Positions 50,107-58,940 of a stretch of DNA of 64,000 nucleotides are shown here, piece after piece. Source of the stretch: JBGPTK01 sp963797765 (GTDB lineage: Bacteria; Acidobacteriota; Terriglobia; Acidiferrales; UBA7541); assembly GCA_963797765.1 (NCBI GenBank), contig CAWCQU010000003.1, positions 744,001 to 808,000 of the forward strand. Direction: 5' to 3'. The notes under the pieces are model-generated. The model was not told the origin of the DNA. It was given only the letters and a program-made list of their open reading frames with translations, and did not search any database. Made by a program: the position numbers and the translations under genes. Positions within the stretch are counted from its first letter, which is position 1; each line of letters opens with the position of its first letter.

Positions 50107-51678
50107 GTGAGCGTTCGAGGCGGGATCGTCGTGCTGGATTTTGGCGGGCAATATACGCAGTTGATTGCCCGGCGAATCCGCGAGCAGGAAGTGTTTTCGG
50201 CGGTATTGCCGTGCACGGCTTCGCTGGAAGAGATCAAGAAGTGGGAACCGAAGGGAGTGGTGCTCTCCGGGGGGCCACGGTCGGTGTATGGCGCGGACGC
50301 GGTGGCGTGCGACCCGAAAGTGCTGCAAATGGGCGTGCCGGTGCTGGGGATTTGCTATGGCATGCATTGGATGACTCATACGCTGGGAGGAACGGTGCAG
50401 CGGGCGGATCACCGCGAATACGGGCCCGCGCAGCTTGTGGTGGAAAATGGTTCGATGCTATTCCGCGGACTTCCTCGCGAAGTGAAAATTTGGAATAGCC
50501 ATGGCGACCACGTGGTTGGATTGCCGGCAGGCTTTCAGATTACCGGGCGAACGCAGAATGCCATTGCGGCGGCGGAAGATCCGGAGCGGAAATTATTTGC
50601 TCTGGAATTCCATCCGGAAGTGCAGCACACCGATGGCGGCAACCAGATGCTGCACAATTTTGTGTTCGACATCTGCGGAGCGAAGCCGAATTGGAGCCGG
50701 GCATCGTTTATTTCCGAAACGGTGGAAGGAATCCGCAAGCGAGTGGGCGACGCGGGCGCTCTGTGCGCGCTGAGCGGAGGAGTGGATTCCTGCGTGGCGG
50801 CCGTGTTGGTGCACCGGGCCATCGGCGACCGGTTGGTGAATGTGTTCGTCGATACCGGACTGCTGCGGAAGAATGAATTCCGCGACACGCTGGATGTGCT
50901 GCGAAACAAACTGAAGCTGAACGTGACCGGCGTGGATGCATCCCGGCGTTTTTTAGAACGTCTAAAGGGTGTGGGCGATCCCGAGGACAAGCGGAAACGA
51001 ATCGGGGCTGAATTTATCGCCGTGTTCGCTGAAGAAGCCCGGAAATTTGCAAGTGCGAGCGGCTCCGGCGGAGTGGTGAATGCACCTGTGAAATTTCTGG
51101 TGCAAGGCACGCTCTATCCGGATGTGATTGAATCCGTTTCGGTGAAAGGGCCTTCGACCACGATCAAGACGCATCACAACGTCGGCGGCCTGCCGAAAGA
51201 TTTGCCGTTCGAATTAATCGAACCGTTGCGCGATCTCTTTAAGGACGAAGTGCGCCAGGTGGGCAGGGAACTCGGGCTACCCGAGGAGATTCTGACCAAG
51301 CACCCCTTCCCGGGGCCCGGACTTGCGGTTCGGTTGCTAGGAGAAATATCGGCAGACAAACTGGAGACCTTGCGATCCGCGGATGCAATTGTGGTGGAAG
51401 AAATTCGACGGGCTGGTTTGTACGAAAAAGTGTGGCAGGCGTTCGCGGTGCTGCTGCCGGTACGCAGCGTGGGCGTGATGGGAGACGAACGGACATACGG
51501 CTACACCATCGCGGTGCGTGTGGTGGAATCGCAAGACGCAATGACGGCGGATTGGAGCCGGCTGCCCGCCGCCGTGCTGGAGAAGATCTCGGTGCGAATC
51601 GGAAACGAAGTGCCCGGGGTGAACCGGATCGTTTACGATATCAGCTCCAAGCCTCCCAGCACGATCGAGTGGGAATAG
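50107..51678 (+). CDS. guaA: GMP synthase (glutamine-hydrolysing)
   Basis: 523 residues from GTG 50107, preceded by GGAGAGG. Class I glutamine amidotransferase domain with VVLDFGGQYTQLIARRIRE, nucleophile Cys in PVLGICYGMHWM and the His-x-Glu of EFHPEVQHTDGG; ATP-pyrophosphatase domain with the PP-loop LSGGVDSCVAAVL; C-terminal dimer domain FPGPGLAVRLLGEI and YDISSKPPSTIEWE. It aminates XMP to GMP. The open frame back to 49927 covers repeat C3 and is rejected. Confidence 0.96.
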   Translation: MSVRGGIVVLDFGGQYTQLIARRIREQEVFSAVLPCTASLEEIKKWEPKGVVLSGGPRSVYGADAVACDPKVLQMGVPVLGICYGMHWMTHTLGGTVQRADHREYGPAQLVVENGSMLFRGLPREVKIWNSHGDHVVGLPAGFQITGRTQNAIAAAEDPERKLFALEFHPEVQHTDGGNQMLHNFVFDICGAKPNWSRASFISETVEGIRKRVGDAGALCALSGGVDSCVAAVLVHRAIGDRLVNVFVDTGLLRKNEFRDTLDVLRNKLKLNVTGVDASRRFLERLKGVGDPEDKRKRIGAEFIAVFAEEARKFASASGSGGVVNAPVKFLVQGTLYPDVIESVSVKGPSTTIKTHHNVGGLPKDLPFELIEPLRDLFKDEVRQVGRELGLPEEILTKHPFPGPGLAVRLLGEISADKLETLRSADAIVVEEIRRAGLYEKVWQAFAVLLPVRSVGVMGDERTYGYTIAVRVVESQDAMTADWSRLPAAVLEKISVRIGNEVPGVNRIVYDISSKPPSTIEWE

Positions 51679-51728
51679 GCAGACAGATTTCCTAGCTCTT
51701 TCGCCGCTAGGCGAATTTGCCGCCGGCT

Positions 51729-52100
51729 CTAACGAGTGGCGAGCTTCTGGGCCATGTAGAGCAGCAGCCTGCGGTCGGGTTCTTCAATCTTCCCGAGCAG
51801 CCTGCGGAATCGTCCCAGGAAGCGAGCTTCCTTGCCGACACTTCCCCAGGCGATGTCGTCCGACGATTTCCGCTTGGGCAGATTCGGCAATTCGGGGGGC
51901 TCTTCGCCATCATAGAAGAGCTGGTAGAGGGGCACTTCCATCGCCCGGGCCAATTTTTCCAGGGTTTCGATTGCGGGAACAGTGTGGCCATTTTCGACGC
52001 GCGAGATGTAGCAGCGCAAAAGGCCAGTTCGCTTTTCGATATCACCCTGAGACAGTTTTTTAACTTCGCGTAGCGCGCGAAGACGGTCGCCAATAATCAT
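51729..52100 (-). CDS. XRE-family helix-turn-helix regulator
   Basis: 123 residues. HTH_3 domain at residues 5-60: IGDRLRALREVKKLSQGDIE, then LLRCYISRVENGHTVPAIET and LEKLARAMEVPLYQLF. The C-terminal half (GKEARFLGRFRRLLGKIEEP) is helical and probably dimerises. It diverges from the sigma-factor gene across 64 bases and may regulate itself or that neighbour. Target unknown. Confidence 0.85.
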   Translation of the reverse strand: MIIGDRLRALREVKKLSQGDIEKRTGLLRCYISRVENGHTVPAIETLEKLARAMEVPLYQLFYDGEEPPELPNLPKRKSSDDIAWGSVGKEARFLGRFRRLLGKIEEPDRRLLLYMAQKLATR

Positions 52101-52197
52101 GCGCGTATTGTTGCATGGGATACTGACTAGTGCAAGTACAATCTAAGGGGTTAGATTAAGGAAATTGAGCGTCGCCGAAAGGTGTAACCAAACGCAT

Positions 52198-52839
52198 ATG
52201 GAACACGTCCCAAAAGTGGAGGCGAATGCAGGCCCCGCAACCGCGGTGATCCCGGGGCGGAAGAACGCGTCGGAGGAGCGGGCCCTGGTGGGACGCGCCC
52301 AGAGCGGCGACCAGTCAGCTTACGAAGAACTGGTCAAACGGAACCAGCAACGGGTGGCAGCAGTAGTGGGAGGAATCCTACGGCGGCGGGAGGATGTGGA
52401 AGATGTGGCGCAGCAGGTGTTCGTCAAGGCTTTTTTCTCGCTCAAGCGATTCGACCAGCGCTCGGCATTTTCCACCTGGCTCTACAAGATTACGGTTAAT
52501 GAATGCTGGGACTACCTTCGGAAAAAGAGAGTCCGGCCGTTGGTTTACGAAGCGGATCTGAGCGAAGATCAGGCCCGGCAGATGGATTCATTTGTTTCGG
52601 CGGGGAAGGCCCCCGCCGATTCGAGCGACCGGGCGGCGATGCGGCAACAGGTGGAGCGCCTTCTGGGCCAATTGAACGAAGAAGACCGGCAGATGATGGT
52701 GCTGAAGGAAGTGGAAGGGTTCTCGGTGGAGGAGGTTGGTGAAATTCTCGGGTTGAATGTGAATACAGTGAAGGTTCGATTGTTTCGAGCTCGCGCGCGG
52801 CTGGTGAAGAGTTACCGGCGCTGGAAAACAGGAAAATGA
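52198..52839 (+). CDS. ECF-type RNA polymerase sigma factor
   Basis: 213 residues from ATG 52198 (TTG 52165 is possible). Sigma region 2: DQSAYEELVKRNQQRVAAVV, DVEDVAQQVFVKAFFSLKRF, STWLYKITVNECWDYLRKKR; region 4: QLNEEDRQMMVLKEVEGFSV, EEVGEILGLNVNTVKVRLFR. Group 4 (RpoE-like). The next two genes encode a zinc-type anti-sigma factor and a Spy-like periplasmic protein, so this is an envelope-stress style operon. Confidence 0.92.
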   Translation: MEHVPKVEANAGPATAVIPGRKNASEERALVGRAQSGDQSAYEELVKRNQQRVAAVVGGILRRREDVEDVAQQVFVKAFFSLKRFDQRSAFSTWLYKITVNECWDYLRKKRVRPLVYEADLSEDQARQMDSFVSAGKAPADSSDRAAMRQQVERLLGQLNEEDRQMMVLKEVEGFSVEEVGEILGLNVNTVKVRLFRARARLVKSYRRWKTGK

Positions 52840-52890
52840 TTCCACAACTACGGCGCGGACGCGTGCGGGACAAGGGAAGGAACAAAAGCC

Positions 52891-53382
52891 ATGGATGAAC
52901 TGCGAGATATGCACGCTGGTTGCAAGGAATATGAATCGCTCCTCGAAGATCATTTGGAGGGGTGCTTGAATCCTGTATCGCAAGCGCGCGTCACGGCGCA
53001 CCTGGCGGCCTGCTCTGCATGCCGTGAAGCGCTGGCTGACGCGGAGGCGGGGATGCAGTTGATTCGCCACGGGCACGAGCCAACCGCCGACCCTGGTGAT
53101 TTTTTCGCCGGGCGGGTGATGGCAGCTATTCGAGAGGAACTGCAAGTGCGCGCCGGAAGTTTCTGGCGGCCGCTCGAAACGCTGGCTTGGAGATTTTCGC
53201 TTTCCGCCGCGTTGGCGCTGGTTCTGCTGGCCGGTTATGTAGCGATTGCTCCGGGGCACCTGCAGACGGCGGTCTCGATGCGGCAGGCGGAAGTACGCGA
53301 ACTCTTTCCAGACGCGGTGCAGCAACCCACCGGCCGTGACGATGTACTGATGGCCCTGGCGGAAAAAAACCATGCCAAGTGA
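52891..53382 (+). CDS. anti-sigma factor with zinc finger (ZAS/zf-HC2)
   Basis: 163 residues. N-terminal zinc motif H-x3-C-x2-C in VTAHLAACSACREALADAEA, with an upstream Cys in HAGCKEYESLLEDHLEGCL. One membrane helix (FSLSAALALVLLAGYVAI, about residues 107-124) and a short periplasmic tail. It should sequester the ECF sigma factor encoded 51 bases upstream. Overlaps the next gene by 11 bases. Confidence 0.88.
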   Translation: MDELRDMHAGCKEYESLLEDHLEGCLNPVSQARVTAHLAACSACREALADAEAGMQLIRHGHEPTADPGDFFAGRVMAAIREELQVRAGSFWRPLETLAWRFSLSAALALVLLAGYVAIAPGHLQTAVSMRQAEVRELFPDAVQQPTGRDDVLMALAEKNHAK

Positions 53383-53773
53383 CGATCGCGAGAAACGAGC
53401 CATCGTGCTGGTGGTGTTCGTGTTTGTGCTGGGAATCGCTCTCGGAGGGCTGGGAGACCATCTCTGGGGCAATCACGTTTGGGCGGCGCATTCCACACCG
53501 TCGCGCCCCACTTCCACTCAGAGAGTTCAGGAGATGACAAATCAACTTTCGCTGACGCTAGATCAGCAGAAGCAGATTCTGGCGATCATCGACGAGACGC
53601 GCGCGAAGTGGCAGACGGTGAACGAAGCGACTGCTAAGGAATTGGGGCAGACGCGCGAAGATGCTCGTAACCGCATTCGCGCCATCCTGACTCCGGAACA
53701 ACTGCCGAAATACGAGGAATTCAACCGGAAGCTGGATGAGGAACGGAAGAGGCGCGAGCAGGAACGGCGGTAA
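53372..53773 (+). CDS. Spy/CpxP-like periplasmic protein
   Basis: 133 residues: membrane anchor or signal (AIVLVVFVFVLGIALGGLGD) followed by a helical domain with LSLTLDQQKQILAIIDETRA and IRAILTPEQLPKYEEFNRKL, the repeated L-T-x-x-Q pattern of Spy/CpxP and heavy-metal-sensor proteins, and a charged tail (DEERKRREQERR). Acts outside the inner membrane, probably as a chaperone or stress sensor for the sigma/anti-sigma pair with which it overlaps. Confidence 0.75.
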   Translation: MPSDDREKRAIVLVVFVFVLGIALGGLGDHLWGNHVWAAHSTPSRPTSTQRVQEMTNQLSLTLDQQKQILAIIDETRAKWQTVNEATAKELGQTREDARNRIRAILTPEQLPKYEEFNRKLDEERKRREQERR

Positions 53774-53814
53774 GATTCGAGACGCCGAATCCGAATCTTG
53801 CGGGGCTGATGATC

Positions 53815-53862
53815 ATGCCGCCCTCCCGACAGAATTCGTCGGGCGAGGAAGGGCGGCGCTAT
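53815..53862 (-). repeat. dispersed palindromic repeat, family B with loop insert (B3)
   Basis: Reverse complement of B1 with two differences, both in paired stem positions: GCCGCCCT/AGGGCGGC instead of GCCACCCT/AGGGTGGC. Same inner hairpin CCCGAC-N7-GTCGGG. Lies between the Spy-like gene and the ABC ATPase. Confidence 0.85.
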
Positions 53863-53984
53863 AAGACTATCCCAATTCAGTGATGCCTCGTGGATTTTGA
53901 CGTTCCGATCTCCTAACGGCCGCCCTACAGAAAACAGAAATTACTTGTAGACGCGCGGCTTGTACACAACAATAATTCGACTTC

Positions 53985-54827
53985 ATGGACCAAACCACAC
54001 CAGCCACTTCTATAACTTCCGCCACGGCCGCCGAAGGCCACGCTGCCACGATTCGCCTGGAGGACATTCATAAAATTTACGATTTGGGCGAAGTGAAGGT
54101 GCCGGCGCTGCGAGGCGTTTCGCTGCGGGTGGAAAAAGGCGAGTTCGTCGCGGTGATGGGAGCGTCCGGCTCGGGCAAATCGACGCTGATGAACATCCTG
54201 GGTTGCCTGGACAAGCCGACGCGCGGCCGGTACATCCTCGACGGGATCGACGTTTCATCGCTGAACAAGGTGGAACTGGCGCACATTCGAAACAAGAAAA
54301 TCGGATTCGTGTTCCAGCAGTTCAACCTGTTGCCAAGAACGTCGGCGCTTGAAAATGTGGAATTGCCGACGATCTACGCGGGGATCACTCCTGAGGAACG
54401 CAAGCAACGAGCCGAGAGCTCGCTCGAGCGGGTGGGGCTGGCCGATCGCTCGGATCATTTTCCATCACAGCTTTCCGGCGGGCAGCAGCAGCGGGTGGCG
54501 ATCGCGCGCGCCCTGGTGAATCATCCGGCCATCCTGCTGGCCGATGAGCCGACGGGGAATCTGGACAGCCGCACGAGCGTGGAGATCATGGCGATCCTGC
54601 AGCAACTCAATGAGGACGAAGGGTTGACCATCGTGATCGTCACTCACGAACCGGACATCGCGCTCTATGCCAAGCGCGCCCTGCAGTTCAAAGACGGGAG
54701 AATGCGCCACGACCAGCCTATCGAGAACCGGCTGATCGCCAAGGAAGTATTGCCTACGCTTCGATCCGCAGACGAAGAGGACGAACTGCCCGCAGCACCC
54801 ATTGCCCCCGCCGCTCCCAGCGCTTAA
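53985..54827 (+). CDS. ABC transporter ATP-binding protein (MacB/LolD type)
   Basis: 280 residues. Walker A GASGSGKST (59-67), Q-loop VFQQFNLLPR, signature LSGGQQQRVAIARAL, Walker B ILLADEPTGNLDSRT, switch His IVIVTHEPD. The sequence is of the LolD/MacB/FtsE family. N- and C-terminal Ala/Pro-rich tails of about 20-30 residues are unusual. No permease follows; the next gene is ssb on the other strand, so its partner must lie elsewhere. Confidence 0.9.
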   Translation: MDQTTPATSITSATAAEGHAATIRLEDIHKIYDLGEVKVPALRGVSLRVEKGEFVAVMGASGSGKSTLMNILGCLDKPTRGRYILDGIDVSSLNKVELAHIRNKKIGFVFQQFNLLPRTSALENVELPTIYAGITPEERKQRAESSLERVGLADRSDHFPSQLSGGQQQRVAIARALVNHPAILLADEPTGNLDSRTSVEIMAILQQLNEDEGLTIVIVTHEPDIALYAKRALQFKDGRMRHDQPIENRLIAKEVLPTLRSADEEDELPAAPIAPAAPSA

Positions 54828-54930
54828 GTTTCCAGAGACATTCTCGAAGGATAAGCGGCTACCTTTCCAGGCGGCTCGATGGTAGCGGCGGGCGGCTCGC
54901 CAATCAGGAGATTAGCGTTCCCGGGGGGAT

Positions 54931-55398
54931 CTAGAAGGGGATGTCTTCGTCGGAAATTTCTGGGCCGGGTGTTGGGTTATCGTCGGGCATCATTGGTTCG
55001 GCGTCGGAATGACTGGAGGAAGCGGAAGCGCCTGCTCCAGCTCCCGCGCCAGCCGCGGCGCCGTCGCCGCGGGAGGAGAGCATCCTCATTTCATTGGCGA
55101 CAATGTCAGTGGCGGTGCGTTTGGCGCCGGTGGTTTTGTCGTCCCACTGGCGGGTTTGGATGCGGCCCTCGATGAAAACCAGAGTGCCTTTCTTCAGATA
55201 CTGCTGGCCAATCTCGGCCAGTTTTCCCCACATGGTGATGCGATGCCACTCGGTGCGTTTCTGGCGCACTCCGGCGCGATCTTTGTAAGTCTCATCGGTG
55301 GCCAGGGAAAAAGTGCACACGGCTTGCCCGGCGGAGGTGTAGCGGGTTTCGGGATCGCGCCCCAGCCTTCCCACCAGAATAGCTTTATTAACCGACAT
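54931..55398 (-). CDS. ssb: single-stranded DNA-binding protein
   Basis: 155 residues. OB fold starting MSVNKAILVGRLGRDPETRY, FSLATDETYKDRAGVRQKRT, WHRITMWGKLAEIGQQYL. A Gly/Ala/Ser-rich linker leads to the acidic tip ISDEDIPF, which recruits repair and replication proteins. Coats single-stranded DNA. Stand-alone minus-strand gene with its stop about 100 bases after the convergent ABC gene. Confidence 0.96.
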   Translation of the reverse strand: MSVNKAILVGRLGRDPETRYTSAGQAVCTFSLATDETYKDRAGVRQKRTEWHRITMWGKLAEIGQQYLKKGTLVFIEGRIQTRQWDDKTTGAKRTATDIVANEMRMLSSRGDGAAAGAGAGAGASASSSHSDAEPMMPDDNPTPGPEISDEDIPF

Positions 55399-55511
55399 TG
55401 TGTTCCTCGCGCGAAATTAAAATAAGCTGCCGCTGAAGGGGAAGTATACCTGAAGGCTACTCTGGGGGCGTGGATAAATAAATTTGCCAGGTCCCGCTGC
55501 GGAGTGCGAGG

Positions 55512-56480
55512 CTAATGGGGAGAGTTGGCGGGGCGGGGGGCCGCGGAGACTCCCAATTCCTTGAGCTTCGCCTGAGACCGCCGGGCCTCATCCGTTCCAG
55601 GGAATCTACGGACCACCTCGCGGAAATTCCGTGTGGCGGTGGCCTTTTCGTTGAGTTGCAGCTCGGCCTCGGCTTTCTTCAAGAGCGCCGCGGCCAACTT
55701 GTAGCTTCTTGGATAGTTCACCAACACTCTATCGTAGGACGCGATCGCCTCCGGATAGTTGCCCATCACATAATCGATCTCGCCGAGATAAAACTGGGCG
55801 TTGGAAGCTAAATCGTTGGTGCGGAAAAATTTCAAATAGTCGTTGAATTCCTGTCGCGACAAATCGTATTTCCCGCCGGTGAAATCACGCAAAGCGTTGG
55901 CGTAGAGCAATTCGGAGGACATGGGCGGGCCGCTCATTACGGGCGGCGGAGACGCGGTGGAAGCGCCGCCGGCGGTGGGCGAAGCGCCGCCACTCGGCGG
56001 AGGAGTGGTCGTGGTGGTTCCGGGCATGGTGGCGGGCGATTGACCTGCTTGATTCGAGACTTTTGCATCGAGGCTTTGCAGAACGCCCTGGATGTCGGTC
56101 ATTTGCTGCGAAAGTTTGCCAACTCGCGCTTGAATATCCTGCAGGTTATCGGAGAGGCCCTGCACCTGGGTTCCCACGGTATCGAGGCGCGAGCCGGAGT
56201 TCGCCTGGACGCTCTGGATCGTATTCTGCAAGCCGCCCATGGTCTTGTTCATCTGATTCACGGAATCCAGCGTTTGCTGCAGGACGGTCATAAGAGCGCT
56301 GTTGTCTTTATCGATCGTGCTGCGCAAATCCTGCTGGCCCTGCAAAAGTTGCGACACTTGCTGCTGCAACTGGATGATTTCCCGGGACACTGCATTGGCA
56401 GGCTGCGGGGCTAGCAGGGCTCCGCTAAAAGCCCCCACCAGCAAAGTCGCCAGGATAAGGAAAATCCATCGTGTACGCAC
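55512..56480 (-). CDS. cpoB: Tol-Pal system protein YbgF/CpoB
   Basis: 322 residues. Signal peptide (WIFLILATLLVGAFSGALLA), a long N-terminal coiled coil (IIQLQQQVSQLLQGQQDLRS ... VGKLSQQMTDIQGVLQSLDA), a Pro/Ser/Thr linker, and C-terminal TPR repeats (SSELLYANALRDFTGGKYDL; AQFYLGEIDYVMGNYPEAIA; YKLAAALLKKAEAELQLNEK). Coordinates peptidoglycan synthesis with Tol-Pal at constriction. Last gene of the operon. Confidence 0.9.
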   Translation of the reverse strand: MRTRWIFLILATLLVGAFSGALLAPQPANAVSREIIQLQQQVSQLLQGQQDLRSTIDKDNSALMTVLQQTLDSVNQMNKTMGGLQNTIQSVQANSGSRLDTVGTQVQGLSDNLQDIQARVGKLSQQMTDIQGVLQSLDAKVSNQAGQSPATMPGTTTTTPPPSGGASPTAGGASTASPPPVMSGPPMSSELLYANALRDFTGGKYDLSRQEFNDYLKFFRTNDLASNAQFYLGEIDYVMGNYPEAIASYDRVLVNYPRSYKLAAALLKKAEAELQLNEKATATRNFREVVRRFPGTDEARRSQAKLKELGVSAAPRPANSPH

Positions 56481-56597
56481 GTTTACCTCCTAGCTTGATT
56501 GAGAGGCGCTGCGTCCGGGCCGGTCATGGCCGCCGCGCCTCTCCAGATACCTTCTGACCCAAGTTCAAAAACGAAATGCCGAACAATTTATATAAGA

Positions 56598-57350
56598 CTA
56601 CTGAGCCTTGACGAAATGTCCCCTGCGATTCTGCTGCCAACAAGTTTCGTCGTGCTCGGTGCAGAATGGACGCTCCTTGCCGAAGCTGACCGTTTCAATG
56701 CGGTCCGCGCCAACGCCCAGGGAAACCAGGAAGCTCTTGGCCGCCTGCGCGCGCCGCTCGCCCAGGCCGATATTGTATTCGGTGGAGCCGCGCTCGTCGC
56801 AATGGCCTTCGAGGACCACTTTTACCTGGGAATAGGAGCGCAGAAACTCGGCAGTCTTCGAAAGCGCTTCGCGAGCATCGGGACGAATATCCGATTTGTC
56901 GGTATCGAAATATGCGTCGAAGACGTGACTGCGGAACATTTCATCCACCGACTGCGTGGGCTCCGCAGGAGGAGGAGCGACCGCGGCCGCGGAAACTGTG
57001 ATGCGCACGGTGGCATCCGCCGAACCTCCGGGACCGGTGGCAGTGATGGTATAGGTGGTTGACTCGGTGGGCCGAACCGGTGTCGAACCTTCCGGAGCCA
57101 CTTTTCCAATCCCCGGCGCCAAATTCAAGTCGGTGGCATTGGTGGAGGACCAGGTCAGCCGAACCGTATCCCCCGGTTTAGCAAAGGTGGTCGAGGCGTT
57201 CAACGTCACCGTCGGCTGGGCAGCCGGAGGGGGTGGCGGGGCCGGGACCTGACTGGGCGATGCGACTTTCTTGCCGCAAGCACCCGCAAATAAAAGCAAG
57301 GAAAATAAACCGAACCAGAGAACCTGATTGCGAAGAACACGACGTTGCAT
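56598..57350 (-). CDS. pal: peptidoglycan-associated lipoprotein Pal with Ig-like insert
   Basis: 250 residues from ATG 57350 (GGGAGG upstream). Lipoprotein signal with lipobox FAGAC-GKK. Then a Pro-rich linker and an Ig-like domain (TVTLNASTTFAKPGDTVRLT; TESTTYTITATGPGGSADAT) not present in E. coli Pal, and the C-terminal OmpA domain with FDAYFDTDKSDIRPDAREAL and VVLEGHCDERGSTEYNIGLG. Holds the outer membrane to peptidoglycan and binds TolB, encoded next to it. Confidence 0.92.
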   Translation of the reverse strand: MQRRVLRNQVLWFGLFSLLLFAGACGKKVASPSQVPAPPPPPAAQPTVTLNASTTFAKPGDTVRLTWSSTNATDLNLAPGIGKVAPEGSTPVRPTESTTYTITATGPGGSADATVRITVSAAAVAPPPAEPTQSVDEMFRSHVFDAYFDTDKSDIRPDAREALSKTAEFLRSYSQVKVVLEGHCDERGSTEYNIGLGERRAQAAKSFLVSLGVGADRIETVSFGKERPFCTEHDETCWQQNRRGHFVKAQ

Positions 57351-57478
57351 ACGATTGCCTCCCTCAGATGTCCCCTCTGCGCGAAACCGGCAGCAAAGAG
57401 GACGCAAATTTAACATTAATTCCTACCTGGCCCCCAAAAATGATTCTTCAACATTTCCGTATGAAGCGCATGGCATCT

Positions 57479-58828
57479 CTAGCGCGGCGACCAATTGGGC
57501 GATTCGCTCTGTCCGCCGGTTGTCAATTGACGAGCATGGCTGCCATCCGCGAGCATCGACCAAATCTGGCGAGTGCCCGTCCGCGTGGATTCGAACACGA
57601 TGTGCCGGCCGTCGGGAGCCCAACTGGGGCGCTCATTTCTCCCGGCATCCTTGGTCAGCTCGACGAGCGCCTGAGTAGCGGTATCCATCGCGTAAATATC
57701 GTAATTTCCGTCGGGCCGGCGCCAACTGAACGCCAGCAACTGTCCGTTGGGCGACCACGCGGGATCGATCACGTATCCCATGTCCGGGAGAGCCAGTTTG
57801 TTCACGTTTGATCCATCCGCATTCATCAAATAGAGTTGCGGCGTGCCACCGCGATCGCTGACAAACGCAATCGTCGCTCCCGTTTTCGGATTCCAAGCCG
57901 GGGAAGTATCCACACCGGCGGAATAAGTGAGGCGCTTTAAGTGGCCGCCGCCCGCGTCCGTGGTGAAAATTTCCGGATCGCCCATGTTGCTGGACATGAA
58001 GGCGAGCTTCGTGCCGTCCGGCGACCAGGCCGGAGAAGCATTGGTGCCATGGAAACGCGGGAAGGCGATAGTGTTTCCACTGGCGGTGGAAAGCAAGCAA
58101 ATCTGCGCCGTGATGATGCCGCGAAATCCTTCGTAGCAGGTAAAGGCGATACGGCTGGCATCGGGCGACCAGCGCGGAGTGAGCGAAATCGAGCGCAGGT
58201 GCGACATCTGGTGTTGGTTGGCCCCGTCGTAATCCATCAACCATATTTCCTTGTTGCCGGTGCGCGCACTTACGTAAGCAATCTGCGTGCTGGCGATGCC
58301 GGGAACGCCCCCGGTGAGCCGGGCAATGATTTCGTCCGCGAATTGGTGGGCAATTCGACGAGCATCCGCATCGCTGGTGGCGCCGTGATATCGCTTCTCA
58401 AGCGCCGCGGGAGCGGTTGGATTGCGCACGTCGTAGAGATAGCCTTCCACCGCCAGGTCATTTCCGCTGGCTGTTAAATTTCCAAACGCGATCATATATG
58501 CCGATGCGGGCGCCTGGCTCCAATCCGCGGCCTTCAGTTCCGTGGGAGCCGTGGGCGCCTGCAGCGGGTACATGCTGGGGCTGACCAATTCGATGATGCC
58601 GGAATAATCGAGATCATTCCAGAGAACGTCGTGGAAGGTTTTTTCAAGCGGCTGCGCTGCGGGAGTCCGCGCTCCGAATTCTGGTACAGCGAGGCGGGCT
58701 TTTTCGACGCCCAAACCTGTCCCGGTCTTGAACCAATCTTGCGCCGACGCCGAAGGAGAAAGCAGCAGAGCGCTTGCTCCCAGGGCGAAGGCGGCAACCA
58801 AGAAAATTGCTGCTCGTTTGATGGTCAT
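57479..58828 (-). CDS. tolB: Tol-Pal system beta-propeller protein TolB
   Basis: 449 residues from ATG 58828. Signal peptide (AAIFLVAAFALGASALLLSP ... ASA), N-terminal TolB domain (LAVPEFGARTPAAQPLEKTF), then six WD40-like propeller blades, with recurring W-S-P-D/N-G motifs: SLTPRWSPDASRIAFTCYEG, SPAWSPDGTKLAFMSSNMG, DPAWSPNGQLLAFSWRRPDG, RPSWAPDGRHIVFESTRTGT. Periplasmic partner of Pal. The longer frame to 58957 overlaps tolA and is rejected. Confidence 0.95.
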   Translation of the reverse strand: MTIKRAAIFLVAAFALGASALLLSPSASAQDWFKTGTGLGVEKARLAVPEFGARTPAAQPLEKTFHDVLWNDLDYSGIIELVSPSMYPLQAPTAPTELKAADWSQAPASAYMIAFGNLTASGNDLAVEGYLYDVRNPTAPAALEKRYHGATSDADARRIAHQFADEIIARLTGGVPGIASTQIAYVSARTGNKEIWLMDYDGANQHQMSHLRSISLTPRWSPDASRIAFTCYEGFRGIITAQICLLSTASGNTIAFPRFHGTNASPAWSPDGTKLAFMSSNMGDPEIFTTDAGGGHLKRLTYSAGVDTSPAWNPKTGATIAFVSDRGGTPQLYLMNADGSNVNKLALPDMGYVIDPAWSPNGQLLAFSWRRPDGNYDIYAMDTATQALVELTKDAGRNERPSWAPDGRHIVFESTRTGTRQIWSMLADGSHARQLTTGGQSESPNWSPR

Positions 58829-58940
58829 AATTATTATTCCGTCTTTGTTCCTTTTGATTCGCAGGATCGGATGAAAGCGCAGCTCCTGCTTCTGAATCCT
58901 TTTTCGGCCGTACTTCATTGGCGGCTCGGCGCTTGATCGC

